From: a virus
DNA: 29,649 nt
Reading direction: 5' to 3' (one strand)
IMG/VR virus record: IMGVR_UViG_3300006315_000129
Coordinates: 1 to 29,649 of that record
Positions 14,431 through 21,405 of this stretch are shown one piece after another; the first letter of the stretch is position 1; every line of letters begins with the position of its first letter. The translations under genes were made by a program, and so were the position numbers. The notes below the pieces were generated by a model, which made no database searches, had not been told where the DNA came from, and was given only the letters and a program-made list of their open reading frames with translations.

Positions 14431-14970
14431 ATGAGTAAATTAGATTATTGGCACGTGCCAAATGTTACATTTAAAACAAGAGAAGGTGACGAGTTAATTG
14501 ACGGCGGATGTTCTTTTGAAGATGGTAAATGGGTAGATAGAACTACTGATTATTATTTCAAAGGAAAGAAAGTTGTTATATTCTCTTTACCTGGTGCATT
14601 TACACCAACGTGTTCAGCTAAACAATTACCAGAATACGAAAAAAGATTCCAAGAGTTTAAAGATAAAGGCATAGATGAGGTTTATTGTATATCAGTAAAC
14701 GATACTTATGTTATGAATGCTTGGTTTGCTGACTGGAAAATTAAGAACGTTAAACCTATTGCAGATGGAAACGGACACTTTACTAGACGTTTAGGTATGT
14801 TGATTAACAAAACTGATAAAGGTTTTGGTATGAGGTCTTGGAGATATGCCGCTGTAGTTAACGATTTAAAAGTTGAACAATGGTTTGAAGAACCTGGAAT
14901 CAATGATAATGGAAGTGATGATGATCCATATGGACAATCTTCTCCTTCTAACGTTTTAAATAATTTATAA
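14431..14970 (+). CDS. peroxiredoxin, Prx5/AhpE-like redoxin
   Basis: A 179-residue thiol peroxidase. The active-site motif PGAFTPTCS (54-62) places the peroxidatic cysteine at 61, and the conserved arginine region RSWRYAAVV (135-143) matches the Prx5 pattern. The extended C-terminus with a WFEEPG segment is also typical. It would reduce hydrogen or organic peroxides using host thioredoxin or glutaredoxin/glutathione. It is full length with intact motifs, so an active enzyme is likely. In infection it may protect DNA synthesis and Fe-S proteins from oxidative stress; two Fe-S genes lie elsewhere in the window. It has its own promoter and is followed after 23 bases by the clamp gene. Confidence 0.9.
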   Translation: MSKLDYWHVPNVTFKTREGDELIDGGCSFEDGKWVDRTTDYYFKGKKVVIFSLPGAFTPTCSAKQLPEYEKRFQEFKDKGIDEVYCISVNDTYVMNAWFADWKIKNVKPIADGNGHFTRRLGMLINKTDKGFGMRSWRYAAVVNDLKVEQWFEEPGINDNGSDDDPYGQSSPSNVLNNL

Positions 14971-14993
14971 TGATTAAATAATGAGGAAATGAA

Positions 14994-15659
14994 ATGAACC
15001 TATCAAACAATACAGTTGCTATTCTAAAAAATTTTGCTGATATTAATAAGAACATATTAGTAAAACCAGGAAAGCAATTGAAGACTATATCTACTTTAAA
15101 GAATATTCTTGCCGAAGCAGATATAGATACAAAATTTGAGCAAGAATTTGCGATATACGATTTACCAGAATTTCTACGAGCAATTGAGTTATTTAATAAA
15201 TCAGATATTCAATTTAATGGAACCAACAAATTGGTTATTAAAGACGCCAATTCAAGACAATCAGTTAAATATTTCTTTGCAGATAAATCAGTAATAGTTG
15301 CACCAACTAAAACGATTAATATGCCTGATAAGTATGTAACCTTTACATTAAAGAAAACACAATTTGCAGATTTACAAAAAGGTATAGTTACATTAAACTT
15401 ACCAGACATTGCAGTAAAAGGTGATGGTAAAAACATTACAATGATTGCAACTGATAAGAAAAATAAATCTTCAAATGATTATTCTGCTGTAGTAGGCACA
15501 ACTGATAAAGAGTTTGTAGCATATTTCAAAGCAGAAAACTTGAAAATAATACCAGATGATTATGATATTGCGATTTCTAAACAAAGAATAAGTCATTTTG
15601 TAAATAGAAATAAACCAGTACAATATTGGATAGCATTAGAACCTGATTCTGAATTTTAA
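14994..15659 (+). CDS. 45: sliding clamp gp45
   Basis: A 221-residue protein, close to T4 gp45 (228). Its position directly before the clamp loader gene 44, the two-domain beta-rich layout, and segments such as KNFADINKNILVKPG and the C-terminal YWIALEPDSEF identify it as the trimeric processivity clamp. It tethers the gp43 polymerase and, in T4, also activates late transcription through gp55 and gp33. A GAGG ribosome binding site precedes the ATG. Confidence 0.92.
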   Translation: MNLSNNTVAILKNFADINKNILVKPGKQLKTISTLKNILAEADIDTKFEQEFAIYDLPEFLRAIELFNKSDIQFNGTNKLVIKDANSRQSVKYFFADKSVIVAPTKTINMPDKYVTFTLKKTQFADLQKGIVTLNLPDIAVKGDGKNITMIATDKKNKSSNDYSAVVGTTDKEFVAYFKAENLKIIPDDYDIAISKQRISHFVNRNKPVQYWIALEPDSEF

Positions 15660-15673
15660 ATGATGAGTATATT

Positions 15674-16615
15674 ATGGCAAACAACTTATGGGTTGAGAAA
15701 TACCGACCTAGAGCAATTGACGATTGTATTTTAACAAGTGAATTAAAAGAAACTTTTAAGCAATTTGTAAAACAAAAAGAAATCCCAAACCTATTACTAT
15801 CAGGTACGGCAGGTACAGGTAAGACTACTGTAGCACGTGCTTTATGTGAAGAGTTAGGTGCTGATTACATTATCATTAATGGATCAGATGAAGGTCGTCA
15901 AATAGATACTCTCCGAAATAAGATTAAAAATTTTGCGTCAACTGTATCTTTTGAAGGCACAGGTCATAAAGTTGTTATAGTTGATGAAGCAGATTATATG
16001 AACGCTGAGAGTGTTCAACCTGCATTAAGAAATTTCATAGAAACATTTTATAAGAATTGTAGATTTATCTTTACTTGTAATTATAAGAATAAAATATTAC
16101 CAGCATTACATAGTCGTTGTACTGTTATTGATTTTGCGATTAACAATGGTCAAAAAGTTAAGACAGCGACAGCATTTATGATTAGATTATGTAATATATT
16201 AGAAGAAGAAAAAATAGAGTATGATAAAAAAGTACTTGCAGAATTAATACAAAAACATTTTCCAGATTTTAGAAGAACTATTAACGAACTTCAACGATAT
16301 TCAGTAAGAGGTAAAATTGATAGTGGTATATTATTCAGTATAACTGAAGCAGATACAAAAGAACTTGTCAAAGTCTTAAAAGAAAAAAGATTTAATGATA
16401 TGAGAAAATGGGTTATTCAAAACCTAGATAAAGAACCATCATCATTGTTTTCAACTGTATATGAGATATTATATAAACATTTACAACCACAATCTATCCC
16501 ACAAGCAGTTTTAGTTATTGCAGGATATCAATATAAATCCGCTTTTGTAGCAGACCAAGAGATTAATATGGTCGCTTGTTTAACAGAAGTAATGGCAAAC
16601 TGTAAATTCAAATGA
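15674..16615 (+). CDS. 44: clamp loader large subunit gp44 (AAA+)
   Basis: A 313-residue AAA+ ATPase (T4 gp44: 319). Walker A GTAGTGKT is at 44-51, Walker B VIVDEAD at 101-107, sensor 1 FTCNYKNK at about 133-140, and the clamp-loader SRC motif (SRC at 147-149). Four gp44 plus one gp62 load the gp45 ring. The RFC-like N-terminus WVEKYRPRAIDD supports the chosen ATG. Unlike T4, its stop does not lead into gene 62 but overlaps a membrane microprotein by ATGA, and four genes separate 44 from 62. Confidence 0.95.
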   Translation: MANNLWVEKYRPRAIDDCILTSELKETFKQFVKQKEIPNLLLSGTAGTGKTTVARALCEELGADYIIINGSDEGRQIDTLRNKIKNFASTVSFEGTGHKVVIVDEADYMNAESVQPALRNFIETFYKNCRFIFTCNYKNKILPALHSRCTVIDFAINNGQKVKTATAFMIRLCNILEEEKIEYDKKVLAELIQKHFPDFRRTINELQRYSVRGKIDSGILFSITEADTKELVKVLKEKRFNDMRKWVIQNLDKEPSSLFSTVYEILYKHLQPQSIPQAVLVIAGYQYKSAFVADQEINMVACLTEVMANCKFK

Positions 16616-16713
16616 AATATATGTTAATGTTGTATGTATTTTTATTGATGTATATAATATTTGTAGTGTATATGACTTTTAATAATCCTAATTTTTTTGG
16701 AGCATTTAGTTAA
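16612..16713 (+). CDS. 33-residue membrane microprotein before methyltransferase
   Basis: Starts in ATGA overlap with the gene 44 stop and ends TAATG with the next start. Almost the whole product is one hydrophobic helix (MLMLYVFLLMYIIFVVYM) after MKY, followed by a short polar tail. It would be a single-span inner-membrane peptide. No family is known. Coupling on both sides, and the same arrangement before two other methyltransferase genes, support its reality. Confidence 0.5.
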   Translation: MKYMLMLYVFLLMYIIFVVYMTFNNPNFFGAFS

Positions 16714-17348
16714 TGAAAAGTTTAGTTGAAGAATGGGATAAATTTTTTAAACAACACCCTTATGGTGGACCTTGGGATTTTAATAAACATACGAAAAAAT
16801 TACAAGATGACCACGTTGTTGATTTTATAAAGTATTATAATTTTGAAAAAAATCTAAAGGTTTTGGATTGTGGATGTGCAGATGGCAGAAATTCTGAATA
16901 TCTTATAAATGAGGGGTTTGAGGTAACAGGTGTAGATTTTTCACAAACGGTTATAGAAAGAACTCAAAAGCGTTTACCAAAAGGAAAATTTCTTACTGGA
17001 GATATAAGAAAATTAGATAAGATTGAATCAAATAGTTTTGATTTTCTTATTGACGCTGGTGCTTTACACGTAAATTATCCACAAGATACTATATCAATTA
17101 TAAAAGAGTATCATAGAATATTAAAACCTTCAGGTAAAATGTTTATTAGAGTTTTCAATAAGGATGATGATACACCTAATCCTATTTTTGCTGTAAATAA
17201 AGATTTAACTATGCCTGTATTTGGATATAGTGAGTCTGTATTTACCAATCGCATTAAAGATTATTTTAATGTTAAACATAAAATATATGATTCTCTTTAC
17301 GGCGCTCACGGTGAAGGATGTAATTATTATTATTTGGAAAGTAAATGA
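16713..17348 (+). CDS. class I SAM-dependent methyltransferase
   Basis: A 211-residue protein with a complete class I fold: motif I VLDCGCADGRN at 50-60, the acidic ribose-binding residue in VTGVDFS (about 73-77), a motif II-like GDIRKLD, and the post-motif RILKPSGKMFIRVF typical of type 11/12 small-molecule methyltransferases. It lacks the DPPY/SPPY motif, so it is probably not a DNA amino-methyltransferase. The substrate is unknown. It lies between the clamp loader genes 44 and 62 and overlaps the ParB-like gene by ATGA. Confidence 0.8.
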   Translation: MKSLVEEWDKFFKQHPYGGPWDFNKHTKKLQDDHVVDFIKYYNFEKNLKVLDCGCADGRNSEYLINEGFEVTGVDFSQTVIERTQKRLPKGKFLTGDIRKLDKIESNSFDFLIDAGALHVNYPQDTISIIKEYHRILKPSGKMFIRVFNKDDDTPNPIFAVNKDLTMPVFGYSESVFTNRIKDYFNVKHKIYDSLYGAHGEGCNYYYLESK

Positions 17349-17725
17349 ATTTAAAAAGTATGATACATCTAATTCAAGAAGTACAAAGAAAATATTTACC
17401 AGCTATTAAAAAGGGTTGGGACAATAATATTTTACCAGAAACTTCTAACTTATATTATAAAAGAGGTTGGGATAAGAATCCAAAGTTTCCTAAAGGTCAA
17501 CAAGAAATACCATTGTCTAAATTATGGATGGATAAATCTAAACAATCAGCATTATCTATAGATAATATAGACAGGATTATAAAAAATTTTGATCCTACTA
17601 AATTTAAACCAATAACTTGTACTAAAGATAAAGATAAGTATTTCGTAGTTGATGGAAGACATAGAGTTGTAGTTTTAGGATTGATTGGTAGAACTAATAT
17701 AGAGGTAGATATAAATGATGGATAG
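17345..17725 (+). CDS. ParB/sulfiredoxin-fold protein
   Basis: A 126-residue protein. Residues 50-115 form a ParB-like N-terminal domain: IPLSKLW..., PITCTKDKDKYFVVDGRHRVVVLGLIG, with DGRHR at 103-107 as the nucleotide/phosphate-binding motif. There is no helix-turn-helix DNA-binding domain, so it is not a partition protein. Stand-alone ParB-fold proteins in phages may act as nucleases, kinases or CTP/ATP switches. It overlaps the methyltransferase gene before it and the nuclease-like gene after it, suggesting a linked function. Confidence 0.65.
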   Translation: MNLKSMIHLIQEVQRKYLPAIKKGWDNNILPETSNLYYKRGWDKNPKFPKGQQEIPLSKLWMDKSKQSALSIDNIDRIIKNFDPTKFKPITCTKDKDKYFVVDGRHRVVVLGLIGRTNIEVDINDG

Positions 17726-18161
17726 AAAAGCAGTACTTGGTCAAATAGGTGAAAAGATAGTAAGTAATTACTATTCTAGGGCAGGTAATATGGTAGAACA
17801 CTCTATTGATCCTTTTGATAGACATAAAGATTTATTAGTAGACGGCGAAAAGGTTGAAGTTAAAACTCAAACTCGTTATGTAACAAAAGATTGTTTTACT
17901 CTTAAATTAAATCAAATTAAAAAATGTATGAACGGATATCATATTGTAGAGTGCCCAACAACAGCAAGTAATGAATCCGCATTATATAAAGTAGATAAAG
18001 GATTTAGATATAACACAGGACATATGAATAATGGAGATGTTAGATATGAAATACCTAGAAAACAACCAGCAGTTAAAAAATTAACAGACATTGAAGGCAA
18101 AGAAAAAATGTTATTGAAACAATACAGCACAAATTATGTACGAACTAAAAGATTACCTTAA
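17715..18161 (+). CDS. putative PD-(D/E)XK-fold nuclease
   Basis: A 148-residue protein with a compact restriction-endonuclease-like pattern: a helix with Glu13 (GQIGEKIVSNYY), then Asp39 and E48-V-K50 (HKDLLVDGEKVEVKTQ), the D...ExK signature of the fold. A role in DNA cleavage, such as trimming or host DNA attack, is an inference. Two adjacent ATG codons at 17715 and 17718 are both possible starts. It overlaps the ParB-like gene by 11 bases and gene 62 by 26 bases. Alternative: a degenerate nuclease fold used for binding only. Confidence 0.55.
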   Translation: MMDRKAVLGQIGEKIVSNYYSRAGNMVEHSIDPFDRHKDLLVDGEKVEVKTQTRYVTKDCFTLKLNQIKKCMNGYHIVECPTTASNESALYKVDKGFRYNTGHMNNGDVRYEIPRKQPAVKKLTDIEGKEKMLLKQYSTNYVRTKRLP

Positions 18162-18531
18162 AGCAATTAATGAATCAAAAGAGAACTTATTAGACACACC
18201 CGACCCAACCTGGGAAAAGAAGTACCCACCATTTGTAATTAACCGTTGTCTATCTATGTTCTATGATACCATAATGCATAGCAATGAAATGAACGGATTG
18301 CATTTCCTACCAAAGCGTATGCAATTTCATTATTTCATAAATAGTATACGAAAGAAAAGGCGATTTGGAGGTAAGTGGTTATCACAAACCAAGTTGAAGA
18401 ACCTAGACATTGTAAAACGTTATTATGGTTATAGCAATACAAAGGCGAAGGAAGCTCTCAACATACTTACAGACGACCAAATTGAAATTATTAAAACTAA
18501 ACTTATACAAGGTGGGAGAAAGTTTAAATGA
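18136..18531 (+). CDS. 62: clamp loader small subunit gp62
   Basis: A 131-residue protein, shorter than T4 gp62 (187) but like the short form of marine T4-like phages. The conserved core is YPPFVINRCLSMFYDTIMHS, NEMN, and INSIRKKRRFGGKW. With four gp44 subunits it makes the clamp loader. It is followed by an ATGA overlap with regA, as in T4. Confidence 0.85.
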   Translation: MYELKDYLKAINESKENLLDTPDPTWEKKYPPFVINRCLSMFYDTIMHSNEMNGLHFLPKRMQFHYFINSIRKKRRFGGKWLSQTKLKNLDIVKRYYGYSNTKAKEALNILTDDQIEIIKTKLIQGGRKFK

Positions 18532-18995
18532 GCGAAGATATTATTAGTTGGTCGGCTAGCGATATGCTAGAAGTGACCATCAAACAACCTGATGACTTTC
18601 TAAAAGTCAGGGAAACATTAACAAGAATTGGTGTAGCAAGTAGAAAAGATAAGACACTTTATCAATCGTGTCATATACTACACAAACAAGGTAAATATTA
18701 CATAGTCCATTTCAAGGAACTATTTGCATTAGACGGTAAAAAATCTACATTAACATCAAACGATATTCAAAGAAGGAATACCATATCTTTATTATTACAA
18801 GATTGGAACTTAATTGATATAGTTAAAAAAGAGGCAACGGAAGATAAAGCACCGTTAAGTCAGATAAAAGTATTACCATTTAAAGAGAAGAAAGAATGGA
18901 CATTATCTGCTAAATATAACATAGGGAAGAAAGTGGACGACAAGAAGGAAAAGAAACCTGAAACAGCTACAACTAGTCCAATGAGCGATGAATAA
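18528..18995 (+). CDS. regA: translational repressor RegA
   Basis: A 155-residue protein; T4 RegA is 122. The core matches T4 closely: DDFLKVRETLTRIGVASRKD, LYQSCHILHKQGKYYIVHFKE and the C-terminal FKEKKEWTLSAKYNIGK. RegA binds the initiation region of several early mRNAs, including those for the clamp, clamp loader and itself, and blocks ribosome access. Here there is an extra N-terminal segment of about 12 residues and a hydrophilic C-terminal tail of about 22 residues (VDDKKEKKPE...) absent from T4. Confidence 0.95.
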   Translation: MSEDIISWSASDMLEVTIKQPDDFLKVRETLTRIGVASRKDKTLYQSCHILHKQGKYYIVHFKELFALDGKKSTLTSNDIQRRNTISLLLQDWNLIDIVKKEATEDKAPLSQIKVLPFKEKKEWTLSAKYNIGKKVDDKKEKKPETATTSPMSDE

Positions 18996-20405
18996 ATGCA
19001 GATACCAAATTTTAAAGATTACATAACAGAAGCAAAAACTTCTGGATCATATAGATTAATCATTATATCAGATGAACCTGAAAATGATTTAAACTTTCAT
19101 ACAGCAAAAAACTTAATGAAACAAGCAGATAAGCTTGGTCATAAGGCATATATCTATAGAAACACAGGTGGTTATGTAACTGTTGAAGATGATGGAGAAT
19201 TGTATTTCCATAATCAAGATGATAAAAAAGGATTTAGAGTATCAGCAAAAGATACAGTTGCTATTATAAGAGGTTCAGTAGTACGTAGAGATAGTTGGAT
19301 GGACTTGGTATCAAGATTAGAAAAACACCAAGTGTTTGTAGTTAACAGTAGAGAATGTGTTAGTATGTGTGCCGACAAATATAGAACTTCATTAAGATTA
19401 GCAGACTATGGTATTAGACAACCTAAATCAGTATTAGTAACTGATCCAGAAAATTCAATAGAATCTTTTGAAAGTTTAGAAGAAAAGTTTCCTGTTATCT
19501 TAAAGACATTAAGAGGATCAAAAGGAGTTGGTGTCTTGTTTATTGAATCAGAAAAATCTTTAGATTCAATTGTACAATTACTTAATAAACAAGATGAGGA
19601 TTCTGATATACTATTACAGCAATATATAAAAACTAAATGGGATGCTAGAGTTTTAGTATTACAAGGTAAAGTATTTGCTGCTATGAAAAGAAAAGTTGTA
19701 CCAGGAGATTTTAGGAGTAATGTATCAAGAGGTGCAGAAGTAGAAGAATTAAAATTAACAAAAATAGAAACAGAAGAAAGTTTAAAAGCTGCTAAGGCAG
19801 TAGATGGTCAATGGGTTGCAGTAGACTTTATACCGTCAGCAGATAGAGTAAAAGAACCACCATTTGTTATTGAAGTTAACTCTTCACCAGGTACAGAAGG
19901 TATAGAAGAAGCAACAAAAAGAAATTTAAGTAAAGAAATAGTACAATATTTTGAAGATAGAGATAACTGGAAAAAAGTTCCTAGTATGTGTGGTTATAAA
20001 GAAGTTGTACATATACATCCATTTGGACGTATAGTAGGTAAGTTTGATACAGGTAACTCTGGTAATTCTGTTATACACGCAGATAAAATGAAAACTAGTG
20101 GTGGTAAAGTTACTTGGTCATTAGAAGGTAAAACACTTACAAACGATATCATACGTAAGCAAACAATTAATGTTGGTGGATTAAGAGATTATAAAGAAGA
20201 AAGAATAGTAATAAAACTTGACGTAGAATTTGCAGGTGGTTATTACAAAGAAGTAGAATTTACATTAGACGATAGGGATGAAAAATCAAAAATATTATTT
20301 GATAGAGAAACAATGAATAGGTTTAATGTAATGGTAAATCCAAATAGAAAATATATAATAACAACAAAGTATAGTTTAGATGACAGACAACCAATTACGA
20401 AGTAA
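18996..20405 (+). CDS. rimK: RimK-like ATP-grasp ligase fused to a RimB-like aspartic protease domain
   Basis: A 469-residue fusion. Residues about 20-325 are a RimK-type ATP-grasp enzyme: glycine-rich loop GSKGVGV at 174-180, KWDARVLVLQGKV (214-226), and the metal-binding EVNSSPG (293-299). RimK adds glutamate residues to ribosomal protein S6 in bacteria. Residues about 333-460 match the RimB/retropepsin-like (ATP-dependent zinc protease) family: KFDTGNSGNSVIHA with DTG at 351-353, and a closing RETMNRFNVMVNPNRKYI. In Pseudomonas, RimB is a separate protein that works with RimK on S6. The fusion could add and trim residues on one target. It starts directly after the regA stop and overlaps the NfuA-like gene by 26 bases. 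The target here is not proven. Confidence 0.85.
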   Translation: MQIPNFKDYITEAKTSGSYRLIIISDEPENDLNFHTAKNLMKQADKLGHKAYIYRNTGGYVTVEDDGELYFHNQDDKKGFRVSAKDTVAIIRGSVVRRDSWMDLVSRLEKHQVFVVNSRECVSMCADKYRTSLRLADYGIRQPKSVLVTDPENSIESFESLEEKFPVILKTLRGSKGVGVLFIESEKSLDSIVQLLNKQDEDSDILLQQYIKTKWDARVLVLQGKVFAAMKRKVVPGDFRSNVSRGAEVEELKLTKIETEESLKAAKAVDGQWVAVDFIPSADRVKEPPFVIEVNSSPGTEGIEEATKRNLSKEIVQYFEDRDNWKKVPSMCGYKEVVHIHPFGRIVGKFDTGNSGNSVIHADKMKTSGGKVTWSLEGKTLTNDIIRKQTINVGGLRDYKEERIVIKLDVEFAGGYYKEVEFTLDDRDEKSKILFDRETMNRFNVMVNPNRKYIITTKYSLDDRQPITK

Positions 20406-20703
20406 AGAAGAGATAGCAAAAGATATTAAATTTATCTTGGAAGATAAAGTAGCACCTGCTGTTGCTCAACACGGTGGGTTTATAAATTATCTGGACTTTG
20501 ATATGGATTTAGGTGTAGCAAAATTAGAACTAGCAGGTAGTTGTTCTGGTTGTGCAATGTCTAAACAAACATTACATCAAGGTGTAGAAGATATGTTAAA
20601 GCATTATGTTCCAGAAGTCAAAGCAATTGTCGGAGAAGACGACCAAAAAGCAGAAGAGTTAGGTTATTCACCATTTATACCTAGGACTAGCATTGACAAT
20701 TAA
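20380..20703 (+). CDS. NifU C-terminal/NfuA-like Fe-S scaffold protein
   Basis: A 107-residue protein with the NifU C-terminal domain: VAPAVAQHGGFINYLDF, then GSCSGCAMS with the cluster-binding CxxC at 55-58, then TLHQGVEDMLKHYVPEV. These domains carry [4Fe-4S] clusters to apo-proteins. It is full length for a single-domain form. Phage clients in this window could include the ferredoxin at 21067 only indirectly, since that binds 2Fe-2S. It overlaps the RimK gene end, and the next promoter starts within its last codons. Confidence 0.85.
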   Translation: MTDNQLRSKEEIAKDIKFILEDKVAPAVAQHGGFINYLDFDMDLGVAKLELAGSCSGCAMSKQTLHQGVEDMLKHYVPEVKAIVGEDDQKAEELGYSPFIPRTSIDN

Positions 20704-20721
20704 ACAAAATTGATGTATATT
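20693..20721 (+). promoter_or_regulatory. sigma70-like promoter for Sm-like/ferredoxin/polymerase unit
   Basis: Perfect TTGACA at 20693-20698, 17-base spacer, TATATT at 20716-20721, with a further TATAAT at 20721-20726. It is preceded by CTAGCA, as at 14165. Unlike the leaderless cases, an AAGGAG ribosome binding site lies between it and the ATG at 20741. Confidence 0.65.
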
Positions 20722-20740
20722 ATAATCAAGGAGAAATATA

Positions 20741-21070
20741 ATGGCAAGTGATATCTTAATATGTAGATTGATGACAGGAGAAGATGTTATCGGTCACATT
20801 ACCGAAGGTTCAGAAAAAGTTACAATCAAAAAAGGATACGTTATCATACCAACACAATCAGCTCCAGGTAAACCTGTGCAGTTAATGATGACACCTTACG
20901 CTCCATATTCAGAAGGAGAAACGATTGACATTAACAAAAATTTGGTAATATCAATATCAAAAGCAAAAAAACAAATACAAACAAGTTATACAAATACCAC
21001 TTCATCTATTGTAACACCTAATAAACAGTTAATAACTGAAACAGGTTTGCCTACATTAGATAAAAAGTGA
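20741..21070 (+). CDS. Sm-like fold protein (paralogue of the one at 581)
   Basis: A 109-residue protein with the N-terminal strand-turn-strand LICRLMTGEDVIGHI and a later segment IDINKNLVISISKAKKQIQTSYTN, both aligning with the protein at 581. The pattern suggests a small Sm-type beta-barrel. RNA binding and ring formation are inferences. It has its own promoter and an AAGGAG site seven bases from the ATG, and its stop overlaps the GTG start of the ferredoxin gene, so the two and probably the polymerase are co-expressed. Confidence 0.75.
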   Translation: MASDILICRLMTGEDVIGHITEGSEKVTIKKGYVIIPTQSAPGKPVQLMMTPYAPYSEGETIDINKNLVISISKAKKQIQTSYTNTTSSIVTPNKQLITETGLPTLDKK

Positions 21071-21405
21071 TAGATGTTTATTTTGTAAGAAACGGATCCA
21101 AAATTCGTGTTCAATCCAGAGAAGGATTGACAGCAATGGAGGCGGCGAAATTTGAATCACACGTAAGTATACCAGAAATTCCTGCCGATTGTGGCGGTAA
21201 TTGTATGTGTTGTACGTGCCACGTATATGTAGATGAAAAGTGGATAGACAAAGTACCAAAACCAGTAGACTCTTCAATAGAAGAAGCACAATTAGAATAT
21301 GAAAAAGGATATAAACCAAATCAAAGTAGATTAAGTTGTCAAATAAAACTTACTAAAGACCTTGATGGTTTAATACTCCATTTGAGACCAGATGAACTTT
21401 TATAA
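21067..21405 (+). CDS. 2Fe-2S ferredoxin, adrenodoxin/Isc type
   Basis: A 112-residue ferredoxin. Cluster ligands are Cys42, Cys48, Cys51 and Cys91 in DCGGNCMCCTCHVYV and RLSCQI, the C-x5-C-x2-C...C spacing of the adrenodoxin class rather than the plant type. Two extra cysteines (47 is Met, but 46 and 49 are Cys) crowd the loop. It carries single electrons; the partner is unknown, and host or phage oxygenases are candidates. Translation starts at GTG in GTGA overlap with the Sm-like stop; no ATG is available before the conserved region. It overlaps the polymerase gene by 14 bases. Confidence 0.9.
   Translation: MIDVYFVRNGSKIRVQSREGLTAMEAAKFESHVSIPEIPADCGGNCMCCTCHVYVDEKWIDKVPKPVDSSIEEAQLEYEKGYKPNQSRLSCQIKLTKDLDGLILHLRPDELL

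Noticed and set aside
20217-20245. TTGACG-17-TATTAC promoter inside the rimK gene
   Set aside because: Both hexamers are imperfect and no gene starts within a sensible distance.
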